Source: Bacteroidia bacterium (GTDB taxonomy: Bacteria > Bacteroidota > Bacteroidia > Bacteroidales > UBA932). Taken from it: a DNA stretch of 46,193 bases. The stretch is from the NCBI GenBank assembly GCA_030529945.1, contig JAUMVX010000018.1, positions 1 to 46,193 of the forward strand. The letters are read 5' to 3'. The translations under genes were made by a program, and so were the position numbers. Under the pieces are notes generated by a model that saw nothing but the letters and a program-made list of their open reading frames with translations, did not search any database and had not been told where the DNA came from. This document shows, piece after piece, positions 33,599 to 41,578 of the stretch (positions are counted from its first letter, which is position 1; every line of letters begins with the position of its first letter).

Positions 33599-34686
33599 GA
33601 ATACTTGTAGATATCGGACATCCCGGGCACGTCCATTTGCTGAAGAATGTGGCAAAGAATCTGGAGAAAGACGGCCATACCGTGTTCTATTCTGTCAGGG
33701 ATATCCCTGTGGCCAAGCGGCTTATGGATACTTATGGAATGCCCTATTATGATTTGGGGAGAAAGAGTGATTCCATAATGGGGAAGGCTTGGACAGTGAT
33801 CGGACAGGATGTGAAACTGCTGCGCTTTGTAATCAAGCATAAGATTGACATCGGCTTGAGTTCAGGTATTGCCCTCTCGCACGTGTCACGCCTGACGAGA
33901 ATGAAGTCTTTCGTGTTCGACGATGACGATGATGAGGTGGAACCGTTTGTCGTAAAGTATTGTCACCCTTTCTCGGATGTGGTGCTCTCGCCATCGGTTC
34001 TGACCGGGCATAGAAAAACTGGGAAAGCGGTGTTTTATGCAGGCTATCACGAACTGGCTTACCTGCATCCCAACGTTTTTTCTCCGGACAGGTCGGTTCT
34101 GGACCGGCTGGGAATCAAGGAAGGAGAGAAGTTTTTCGTTTTACGGTTCGTTGCTTTGAAGGGGCATCACGACATCGGCAATAAAGGACTCTCATTTGAG
34201 CAGAAAATGACACTAGTCAATATTCTGAAAGAGAATGGTCGGGTAATCATCACTGCGGAGCGTCAGTTGGAACCCGATCTGGAACCATACCGTCTGGCAG
34301 TCCCGGCAGAAGATATGCATTCTGTTTTAGCCTACGCTTCGCTGTACATCGGTGATAGCCAGACTATGACATCCGAAGCTGCCGTCCTTGGTGTACCCGC
34401 CTTGCGCTGCAATACTTTTTGCGGGAGAATATCTTATCTGAGTGAGGAGGAACACAAATACGACCTCACGTATGCCTATACCCCGGATCAGTTTGAGAAT
34501 CTCATAGCCAAGCTTACAGAATTGCTTGAGAACTCCTCATTAAAGGAGGAATGGTCAATGAAGCGGCAAAGGCTGCTTAGCGACAAAATCGATGTCTCCG
34601 CTTTTTTCACCTGGTTCATCGAGAACTATCCGGAAAGCGTGAGGATAATGAGTGAGAACCCTGACTATCAATACCGTTTCAGATAA
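33595..34686 (+). CDS. DUF354 family protein (GT-B-like fold)
   Basis: A 363-residue protein beginning MRILVDIGHPGHVHLLKN, the DUF354 signature, with an acidic loop FDDDDDEVE and a C-terminal nucleotide-sugar-like site (YIGDSQTMTSEAAVLGVPALR). DUF354 resembles UDP-GlcNAc 2-epimerases and GT-B glycosyltransferases; a glycosyltransferase role is the likeliest. It overlaps the gene before and abuts the gene after. Confidence 0.8.
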   Translation: MRILVDIGHPGHVHLLKNVAKNLEKDGHTVFYSVRDIPVAKRLMDTYGMPYYDLGRKSDSIMGKAWTVIGQDVKLLRFVIKHKIDIGLSSGIALSHVSRLTRMKSFVFDDDDDEVEPFVVKYCHPFSDVVLSPSVLTGHRKTGKAVFYAGYHELAYLHPNVFSPDRSVLDRLGIKEGEKFFVLRFVALKGHHDIGNKGLSFEQKMTLVNILKENGRVIITAERQLEPDLEPYRLAVPAEDMHSVLAYASLYIGDSQTMTSEAAVLGVPALRCNTFCGRISYLSEEEHKYDLTYAYTPDQFENLIAKLTELLENSSLKEEWSMKRQRLLSDKIDVSAFFTWFIENYPESVRIMSENPDYQYRFR

Positions 34687-35478
34687 ATGGACTTCACGAG
34701 AAAGAAATATAAGGAACTGATTTCCGCACTGAAAGGATACGGTTATCGGTCGATTACCTTTTCCGAATATATGCAGGGTGTCCGTCCTGAAAAGTTCGTC
34801 ATCCTTCGTCACGATGTGGATTTGCTGCCGTATCACTCGCTGGCCGTCTCCAGAATCGAACACGAAAACGGGATGAAGGCATCGTACTATTTCAGGGCAG
34901 TACCGGAGAGTTGGAACGAGGAGGTGATAAAGACGATTCATTCGCTCGGCCACGAGGTCGGATATCATTACGAATCGCTGACGACCTGTAAAGGTGATAT
35001 GGAGGCGGCACTTAAAGATTTCAAAATGAATCTCACGACACTAAGAGAGTTGGTCCCTGTGCAGACGATATGTATGCACGGCAGTCCCAAGTCGCCATAT
35101 GACAGCAAATTGCTCTGGGGAAAGGATAATTCGTATCGGGATCTGAACATTATCGGAGAGCCATATTTCGACGTGGATTTTTCCGATGTGTTTTACTTGA
35201 CTGATACGGGACGGCAGTGGGATAGCTTCAAGGTCAGCGTCCGGGACAAGATCGGCGATTATCAAGAAGTCTGGAACCGGGAGGGGCTGGTCTTTCATTC
35301 CACCGACGATATCCTCAGAGGCATAGGCCAGGGCAGGATTCCTCCTCACGTGATGATAACGACTCATCCGCAAAGATGGAACGAGTCCTATGGCTTATGG
35401 CTGAAGGAACTGCTTCTGCAGAAAAGCAAGAATGTCATTAAACGTGTTCTCGTAAAAGCCGGAAACCACAAGTGCTGA
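34687..35478 (+). CDS. Polysaccharide-deacetylase-like protein
   Basis: A 263-residue protein with CE4-like marks: VILRHDVDLLPYHS (the His-Asp-x-Asp metal motif), LGHEVGYHYESL and TICMHGSPKSP. It begins immediately after the DUF354 stop. Proteins of this kind often follow FemAB and DUF354 genes in sugar loci, suggesting removal of an acetyl group before another group is attached to the amine. Activity is inferred. Confidence 0.75.
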   Translation: MDFTRKKYKELISALKGYGYRSITFSEYMQGVRPEKFVILRHDVDLLPYHSLAVSRIEHENGMKASYYFRAVPESWNEEVIKTIHSLGHEVGYHYESLTTCKGDMEAALKDFKMNLTTLRELVPVQTICMHGSPKSPYDSKLLWGKDNSYRDLNIIGEPYFDVDFSDVFYLTDTGRQWDSFKVSVRDKIGDYQEVWNREGLVFHSTDDILRGIGQGRIPPHVMITTHPQRWNESYGLWLKELLLQKSKNVIKRVLVKAGNHKC

Positions 35479-35526
35479 CAATGTCAGATATCCGGTACCG
35501 ATAAGTCTATACATTATCATAGATAT

Positions 35527-36507
35527 ATGCCAAATTTTGCGTTGATCGGTGCTGCGGGGTACATCGCTCCGCGGCACATCAGGGCCATTGCCGACACCGG
35601 GAACAGGCTGGTGGCGGCGTATGACCGTTTCGACAGTGTGGGGAGGCTTGACGCCTCGTTCCCGGAGTGTTCATTCTTCACGGAGCAGGAGCAGTTCGAC
35701 CGTTTCTGTAGCGGGGTGAAAGGTACTAAGGACCACATTGACTGGCTGTCCATCTGCACCCCGAACTACACTCACGATGCTTTCATCCGTTACGGGCTGC
35801 GTCTCGGCGCGGACGTGATCTGCGAGAAGCCCGTGGTGCTGAACCCGTGGAACCTCGAGAAACTGATGGAGGTGGAGAAGGAGACCGGGCACAAGGCCTA
35901 CAATATTCTTCAGCTGCGTCTGCACGACAGCATCGTCGCCTTGAAGAAGAAGGTGGACGAGGGATCGGCGGACAAGATTTACGACATCGACCTGACCTAC
36001 ATCACTTCGAGGGGCAAATGGTACTATTCTTCCTGGAAGGGGGATAACCACAAGAGTGGGGGCATCGCCACGAACATCGGCGTGCATTTCTATGATATGC
36101 TCCAGTGGATATTCGGTCCGGTGCAGGAAAATATCGTGCACGTGATGAGCTTCGACAGGGTGGCCGGATATCTGGGTCTGAAGAAGGCGCGCGTGCGCTA
36201 TTTCCTGAGCATTAATCCTGACTGTCTGCCTCCGAACGCTGTGCAGGGCGAGAAGAAGACCTACAGGACACTCAGCATCGACGGGGACGAATTCGAGTTC
36301 AGCGCCGGATTCACGGAGCTGCACACGAGAAGTTATCAGAAAATCCTGTCCGGCGAGGGATTCCGCATAAGCGAGGCGCTGCCCTGCATACAGATAGTCC
36401 ACGACATCAGGAACGCTACGCCGGTGGGGCTTGTGGGCGACTACCACCCGCTTGCGAAGCTGCCGCTCTCGAAGCATCCGTTCGGATGGGAAGATGTGAA
36501 ATACTAA
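35527..36507 (+). CDS. wbpB: UDP-GlcNAcA 3-dehydrogenase (WbpB/WlbA, Gfo/Idh/MocA family)
   Basis: A 326-residue NAD-dependent oxidoreductase that oxidises C3 of UDP-GlcNAcA, the second step after WbpA. FALIGAAGYIAPRHIRAI binds NAD; CEKPVVLNPWNL carries the family EKP; and GGIATNIGVHFYDMLQWIFG is the WlbA-type active-site segment with the catalytic Lys/His region. The next gene, wbpE, aminates its product. GC content rises again here compared with the central locus. Confidence 0.9.
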   Translation: MPNFALIGAAGYIAPRHIRAIADTGNRLVAAYDRFDSVGRLDASFPECSFFTEQEQFDRFCSGVKGTKDHIDWLSICTPNYTHDAFIRYGLRLGADVICEKPVVLNPWNLEKLMEVEKETGHKAYNILQLRLHDSIVALKKKVDEGSADKIYDIDLTYITSRGKWYYSSWKGDNHKSGGIATNIGVHFYDMLQWIFGPVQENIVHVMSFDRVAGYLGLKKARVRYFLSINPDCLPPNAVQGEKKTYRTLSIDGDEFEFSAGFTELHTRSYQKILSGEGFRISEALPCIQIVHDIRNATPVGLVGDYHPLAKLPLSKHPFGWEDVKY

Positions 36508-36521
36508 ACAATATCTACGCT

Positions 36522-37664
36522 ATGGCTAACCAGATTCAAATGATCGACCTGAAAGGTCAATATCTCAAGATTAAGGATGAGGTAGATGCCGGCATACAGG
36601 CTGTTATCGACGACACCGCGTTCATCAACGGTCCCGCAGTTAAACAATTCTCGGAGCATCTGAGCCGGTATATGGACGGACGCTATGTGACCACCTGCGC
36701 GAACGGCACAGATGCCCTGCAGATTGCCCTGATGGCCCTCGGACTCAGGCCGGGAGATGAAGTTATCGTTCCGGCCTTCACATACGTGGCGTCCGCAGAG
36801 GTCATCGCCCTTCTGGGCCTGACTCCGGTGATGGTGGACGTGGATTACGGCACTTTCAACGTTACGGTAGAGAATGTAAAGAAAGGCCTCTCTTCGAAGA
36901 CGAAGGCGATAATCCCGGTGCATCTGTTCGGGCAGAGCTGCGATATGGAGCCGATTCTGGAGTTTGCGAAGGAACACGGTCTCTACATAATCGAGGACAA
37001 TGCCCAGGCGATGGGGGCCGAATACAGCTTCAGCGACGGAAGGAAGGCCAAGACCGGGGCGATGGGCACCATCGGCTGCACATCTTTCTTCCCGACTAAA
37101 AATCTCGGCTGCTACGGGGACGGGGGTGCGATATTCACTGAAGACGAAGAACTTGCAGAAAGGATACATATGGTGGCCAACCACGGCCAGAGGGTCAAGT
37201 ATCACCACGATGTAATCGGCTGCAATTCCCGTCTGGACAGCATTCAGGCGGCCATTCTGGATGTGAAGCTGAAGCATCTGGACGAATATTGCGCCGCACG
37301 CCATAAGGCTGCGGCTTATTACACGGAGCGCTTCAAGGCATTCGACCCGGAAGGGAAATACTTCATCACGCCCGAAGAGATGCCTGAAAGCACGCACGTC
37401 TATCATCAATACACGCTGAAAATAAAGGACGGAAAGCGTGACGGACTGAAGGCCCACCTGGCCCAGAGCGGCATCCCGAGTATGATCTACTATCCTCTGC
37501 CGCTGCAGGAGCAGACCGCCTTCAAGCATATAACGCGAGCGGCCGAGGCTCTGGAGAATTCCCGTGCCTGCGCATACTCGGTGCTGTCCCTTCCCATCCA
37601 CACGGAGATGACAAGGGAGATCCAGGACCGGGTCATAGCCGCCGTCGAGAGTTTCTTCGCGTAG
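36522..37664 (+). CDS. wbpE: UDP-2-acetamido-3-keto-glucuronate aminotransferase (WbpE, DegT family)
   Basis: A 380-residue PLP sugar aminotransferase. GTDALQIALMALGL and IEDNAQAMGAEY contact PLP; the Schiff-base Lys is in FFPTKNLGCYGDGG; GCNSRLDSIQAAIL is typical of the family. It converts the WbpB ketone to the 3-amine that WbpD then acetylates. ATG 36522 is used, since an earlier in-frame ATG overlaps wbpB. It is the last gene that clearly belongs to the polysaccharide locus. Confidence 0.91.
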   Translation: MANQIQMIDLKGQYLKIKDEVDAGIQAVIDDTAFINGPAVKQFSEHLSRYMDGRYVTTCANGTDALQIALMALGLRPGDEVIVPAFTYVASAEVIALLGLTPVMVDVDYGTFNVTVENVKKGLSSKTKAIIPVHLFGQSCDMEPILEFAKEHGLYIIEDNAQAMGAEYSFSDGRKAKTGAMGTIGCTSFFPTKNLGCYGDGGAIFTEDEELAERIHMVANHGQRVKYHHDVIGCNSRLDSIQAAILDVKLKHLDEYCAARHKAAAYYTERFKAFDPEGKYFITPEEMPESTHVYHQYTLKIKDGKRDGLKAHLAQSGIPSMIYYPLPLQEQTAFKHITRAAEALENSRACAYSVLSLPIHTEMTREIQDRVIAAVESFFA

Positions 37665-37682
37665 GACAGTTCCACCCCGAAT

Positions 37683-40649
37683 ATGACCCGAATCCACACA
37701 GACAGTCTCCACAGGATCGCTTACTCCACCGATGCATCCGTCTATCGGGAGGTGCCGCTCGGCGTAGCCTATCCCGAGACGGCGGAGGACGTGGTCGCTC
37801 TGCTCGGGCAGGCGCGTCAGCGTCATACCTGCCTGATTCCCAGAGCCGCCGGCACATCCATCGCCGGTCAGGTCGTGGGCAGTGGAATAGTCGTGGACAT
37901 CAAGGCTTGGGACAAGATTCTGGAGGTCAATCCCGAGGAAAGATGGGCGAGGGTGCAGCCCGGGGTGGTAAGGGATGAGCTGAACATCCGCCTGCGGCAA
38001 TACGGACTCCAATTCAGCCCCGAGACCTCCACCAGCGACCGCTGCTGCATAGGCGGAATGTTCGGAAACAACTCCTGCGGCACGCATTCGCTGATTTACG
38101 GCAGCACGCGCCATCACGTGCTCGCCTGCAAGGGAGTTCTGTCGGACGGGACCCTGTTCGACACGGAGAGGCTCGGAGAACCCGGGTACCGCTCAGCGCG
38201 ACCGCTGCTTGACGGCGCGTTGCGCGAGTTGGAGGATTGGGCGGCGGATGCCGCCACAATGACGCTTCTCGAAGCGAACTTTCCCGACAGGAGTCTCCGG
38301 CGCCGGAGCTGCGGTTATGCCATCGACGAGGCGGCGGAGGAGGTGAGGGAGCGTCCGGGACTCGCGCTGTGCAAGCTGCTCGCCGGCTCGGAGGGCACGC
38401 TGGCGTTCATCACTGAGATAAAGGTCTCGCTCGACCCTCTGCCCCCGGCGGAGACGATGGCGGTATGCGCGCATTGTGACACATTGGCGGGGAGCTTCCC
38501 CGCCAATCTCATAGCTCTCCGGCATCATCCCGCCGCCGTCGAGCTGATGGACGGGAAGATTCTGGAGCTGAGCCGGCAGAACATCGAGCAGGAGCGGAAC
38601 GGCTTCTTCGTGGAGGGAAATCCGGCTGCGCTGCTGATTGCAGAGTTCCGGGGAGAGACGAGGGAGGAGATTGATGCTCGGGCAGGCGCCTTCGAGGCGG
38701 AGGTGCTGGCATCGGGTCCGGTATATACTTGCACGAGGGTCTATGGTGCGGACGTGTCCAAGGTATGGGCGCTCCGGAAAGCGGGTCTCGGAGTGCTCGG
38801 CGGGATGAAGGGGGACGCCCGGCCTGTCGGCGTGATAGAGGATACGGCGGTGGCTCCCGAACGGCTGCCGGACTATATGAGGGATTTCCGGGCGATGCTG
38901 GAGCGGCTGAACACCTCGTGCGTGTACTATGGACATATCAGCACGGGGGAGCTGCATCTGAGACCGATACTTAATCTGAAGACTGCGGAAGGACGCAAGC
39001 TTTTCAGGGACATTGCCGTCGAGACGGCGCTATTGGTGCGTAAGCACCGGGGGAGCCTGAGCGGCGAGCACGGGGACGGGAGGCTGAGAGGAGAGTTCAT
39101 TCCGCTGATGTACGGTGAGCAGGTGTATCGGATGATGCGGGAGGTGAAACGCCGCTGGGATCCGGACGGGGTGTTCAACGAGGGCAAGATCATCGATACG
39201 CCTCCGATGGACGAGTGGCTGCGGTTCACGGTGGGGCAGGAGTATAAGGTGGAGGAGGAACTCCCGCGCGGCGGGACTTATTACAATTGGCGTGCGGCAT
39301 TCGATGAGTGCAAGGTGGAAGGGGTGAGCGGAGTGCGTTCGCAGGCTCACGCGATGATGTGCTCGGTGGAGCAATGCAACGGGGCCGGCGCCTGCCTGAA
39401 GTCCGGTCTGATGGGCGGCACTATGTGCCCCGCCTACAAGGTGAGCTGCGACGAGACCCGCTCCACCCGGGCGAGGGCTAATGTGCTGCGGGAAATACTG
39501 ACAAGGGGTTATGAGAGTGAGGCTTTCAGTGCTGTGAAGGCAGGAGGAAGCGTATTTGACATTCAGGAGCTGTCGGAGGTGCTGGATTCCTGTCTCGCCT
39601 GCAAGGGCTGCCTTTCCGAGTGCCCGTCGAATGTGGATATCACCAGGCTGCGCTCGGAGGTTCTGCAGCAGAAATACGACAGGCAGGGGACTCCGCTGCG
39701 TTCGTGGCTGGTGGCGAGGATGGCGGCGGTGGAGTCTCTTGGAGGTGCGGTTCGGCCGCTGTATAATTTCATTGCCGGCTGGTCGCTTTCGGCCCTTCTC
39801 ATAAAGAAGGTGGTGCGCTTCTCGGCTGAGCGGAATATTCCGAAGCTGAGCCGCTTCAGTATGAGGAAGCTGGTGGCGAGGGAGAACAGGGTGTCAAGGG
39901 GCGGGCGCAAGGTCTATCTCTTCGCCGATGAGTTCACCGACCATCAGGAGGCGGAACTCGGGCTGACTTTCGCGAGGCTGCTCATCCGTCTCGGTTATTC
40001 GGTCGAGATTCCCCGTCACGTGGAGAGCGGCCGCGCGGCGTTCTCCAAGGGCTGCCTGAGGCTTGCCCGGAAGTATGCCGTCAGGAATGTCGGTCTGCTG
40101 TCTGACGTGATTTCGGAGGAGAGCCCTCTGGTGGGCATCGAGCCGTCCTGCATATTGTCTTTCAGGGATGAATATCCCGACATAGTGCCTGCGCAGATGC
40201 GTTCCGAGGCTCGGTCGCTGGCGCGTAACTGCCTGCTTTTCGATGAATTCATTATGAGAGAGGTGGAAGCTGGATGGATATCGCCGGATTCTTTCAGGGA
40301 GCGGCCTGTCGAAATATTCCTGCACGGCCATTGTCACCAGAAGTCACTGGTTGGAACCGGGAAATGCGCCGATATGCTCCGGCTCATCCCCGGCGCGAAG
40401 GTGAATATCATCCCGAGCGGCTGCTGCGGTATGGCGGGGTCTTTCGGCTACGAGAAGGAGCATTATGAGACTTCGATGGCCATCGGGGAGATGGTGCTGT
40501 TTCCGGCGGTGCGGTCTGCGGTCTCTGGAGGAGATGTCATCATAGCCGCGCCAGGAACATCCTGCCGCCAGCAGATTCTGGACGGGACCGGTGTCAAGGC
40601 GGTGCATCCGATAGAGGTATTGTACGAAAGTTTAAAAGAATCGATATGA
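37683..40649 (+). CDS. FAD-linked oxidase with Fe-S C-terminal half (D-lactate dehydrogenase-like)
   Basis: A 988-residue flavoprotein. Residues ~20-230 form the FAD_binding_4 domain (PRAAGTSIAGQ and GGMFGNNSCG), ~230-530 the FAD-oxidase C domain (SGEHGDGRLRGEF), ~555-660 two 4Fe-4S cysteine clusters (from Cys560, and CLACKGCLSECP from Cys637), and ~750-988 a CCG-type heterodisulfide-reductase-like domain (HGHCHQKSLVGTGK and SGCCGMAGSFGYEKEHYE). This architecture fits D-lactate or D-2-hydroxyacid dehydrogenases feeding electrons to quinone. The substrate is unproven. It starts 18 bases after wbpE, so capsule-operon read-through is possible. Confidence 0.9.
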   Translation: MTRIHTDSLHRIAYSTDASVYREVPLGVAYPETAEDVVALLGQARQRHTCLIPRAAGTSIAGQVVGSGIVVDIKAWDKILEVNPEERWARVQPGVVRDELNIRLRQYGLQFSPETSTSDRCCIGGMFGNNSCGTHSLIYGSTRHHVLACKGVLSDGTLFDTERLGEPGYRSARPLLDGALRELEDWAADAATMTLLEANFPDRSLRRRSCGYAIDEAAEEVRERPGLALCKLLAGSEGTLAFITEIKVSLDPLPPAETMAVCAHCDTLAGSFPANLIALRHHPAAVELMDGKILELSRQNIEQERNGFFVEGNPAALLIAEFRGETREEIDARAGAFEAEVLASGPVYTCTRVYGADVSKVWALRKAGLGVLGGMKGDARPVGVIEDTAVAPERLPDYMRDFRAMLERLNTSCVYYGHISTGELHLRPILNLKTAEGRKLFRDIAVETALLVRKHRGSLSGEHGDGRLRGEFIPLMYGEQVYRMMREVKRRWDPDGVFNEGKIIDTPPMDEWLRFTVGQEYKVEEELPRGGTYYNWRAAFDECKVEGVSGVRSQAHAMMCSVEQCNGAGACLKSGLMGGTMCPAYKVSCDETRSTRARANVLREILTRGYESEAFSAVKAGGSVFDIQELSEVLDSCLACKGCLSECPSNVDITRLRSEVLQQKYDRQGTPLRSWLVARMAAVESLGGAVRPLYNFIAGWSLSALLIKKVVRFSAERNIPKLSRFSMRKLVARENRVSRGGRKVYLFADEFTDHQEAELGLTFARLLIRLGYSVEIPRHVESGRAAFSKGCLRLARKYAVRNVGLLSDVISEESPLVGIEPSCILSFRDEYPDIVPAQMRSEARSLARNCLLFDEFIMREVEAGWISPDSFRERPVEIFLHGHCHQKSLVGTGKCADMLRLIPGAKVNIIPSGCCGMAGSFGYEKEHYETSMAIGEMVLFPAVRSAVSGGDVIIAAPGTSCRQQILDGTGVKAVHPIEVLYESLKESI

Positions 40650-40969
40650 ACACTGATATCATCACCTTTAATGAGGTGGAGAATGACGGAAAGACTATCC
40701 ATCTCTATTACAATGCGGCTGTGGGTTTTTATGCGGCCTACGGTTATTCGGCGTTTTTCGTGACGCACGTTGCGGCTCCAACCTGCTCTTTTTCGGAGGA
40801 GCTGCTGATGCCCGTGGCGCTTCTGCGGCGCTCGGAGGTGGCGAAGCTGGGCAGGGCGGAAGACGGGCCGTCAGGGGATTATGCCGAATATGTGCGCTTC
40901 GGGATGCAAACGGAGATTCCGAGGGACGGATATGCGGCCTGGGTGGAGAAGGTGAAGGCGGCGGGTTGA
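40646..40969 (+). CDS. Hypothetical 107-residue protein
   Basis: Overlaps the dehydrogenase stop by ATGA, so it is translated with it. The N-terminal half (GKTIHLYYNAAVGFYAAYGYSAFFV) is aromatic-rich; no motif or family is recognised. A clear terminator follows. Confidence 0.65.
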   Translation: MNTDIITFNEVENDGKTIHLYYNAAVGFYAAYGYSAFFVTHVAAPTCSFSEELLMPVALLRRSEVAKLGRAEDGPSGDYAEYVRFGMQTEIPRDGYAAWVEKVKAAG

Positions 40970-40975
40970 GGTTTG

Positions 40976-41010
40976 ATAGGGCGGAGCCGTTTGGCTCCGT
41001 CCTATTTTGC
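40976..41010 (+). terminator. Rho-independent terminator
   Basis: ATAGGGCGGAGCC pairs with GGCTCCGTCCTAT (one G-T wobble) around GTTT, followed by TTTG. It closes the dehydrogenase transcript. Confidence 0.8.
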
Positions 41011-41043
41011 TATGGGGGTCCGGAGGTCTGTTCGCGTGCCGCG

Positions 41044-41100
41044 AGATTGCCGGTCGGGGCCGGCAATGACGCAAAAGTTCGGGGCCGGCAATGACGGCTC
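41044..41100. repeat. REP-like units after the terminator
   Basis: ATTGCCGG-TCGGG-CCGGCAAT followed by ATGAC, then a half-unit TCGGGGCCGGCAATGAC. Confidence 0.75.
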
Positions 41101-41185
41101 TCGATGACGGACCTGTTTTCCGCAACGGGACACCCAAATTCGATTCGAAATCAGCCCTATTTACTTTACCTGGGCTATGTAGGTG

Positions 41186-41285
41186 CATCGAAGGCCACGA
41201 AAATGGGCAAAAACGTGGCCGTCGATGTCATTGTATACATCGACGGGATAAGGTAAAACGTTTTTCTGTGGCCGTCACTGCACTC
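41186..41285. repeat. ~95-bp dispersed element, copy 2
   Basis: Matches 2528-2627. The core hairpin CCGTCGATGT (41220-41229) with ACATCGACGG (41238-41247) differs from copy 1 by T-A to G-C at the same pair, preserving the stem. Confidence 0.75.
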
Positions 41286-41423
41286 CTGTTCTTCACATCG
41301 GGACACCCAAGCCGATTATTCCAGAACATCGACATTGTTTGTCAACTGCTTGCAAAATCGGCCCCCGAAAGCGCAGAGAACAGGAAAGGTATCGGGCATA
41401 GTCTCGATTCCTGTCCTTATATT

Positions 41424-41496
41424 GTTATAATACACGAACAATCTTTGAGTTCTCTGAACTTTGTGCAATTTTGCATTTGAATTGCAAATTTACACA
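41424..41496 (+). promoter_or_regulatory. Orphan copy of the DUF4143 ATPase promoter block
   Basis: Shares TTATAATACACGAA, TTCTCTGAA, the 16-base block AATTTTGCATTTGAAT and ATTTACACA with 26712-26787, but the -7 box has changed to CAATTTTG and no rightward gene follows. It is probably what remains of a deleted ATPase gene. Confidence 0.6.
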
Positions 41497-41499
41497 TGT

Positions 41500-41578
41500 C
41501 ACACGCCGGCAGTGACAGCTCTCGATGACGGGATCCCCGGTCAAGCCGGGGATGACGGAATGGTCAAGCCGGGGATGA
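41500..41578. repeat. REP-like units abutting the GH43 stop
   Basis: ATCCCCGG-TCAAG-CCGGGGAT plus a half-unit GGTCAAGCCGGGGATGAC that ends at the GH43 stop codon (CTA on the plus strand, 41579-41581). Confidence 0.8.

Larger units (their letters stand above)
40970..41578. other. 609-bp gene-free repeat region
   Basis: Contains the terminator (40976-41010), REP-like units (41044-41100 and 41500-41578), the second copy of the ~95-bp element (41186-41285) and an orphan copy of the ATPase promoter block (41424-41496). No gene is seen. Confidence 0.75.

Noticed and set aside
36504-38117. A 537-codon minus-strand frame
   Set aside because: It is antisense to wbpE and the dehydrogenase, with low-complexity His/Arg-rich translation.
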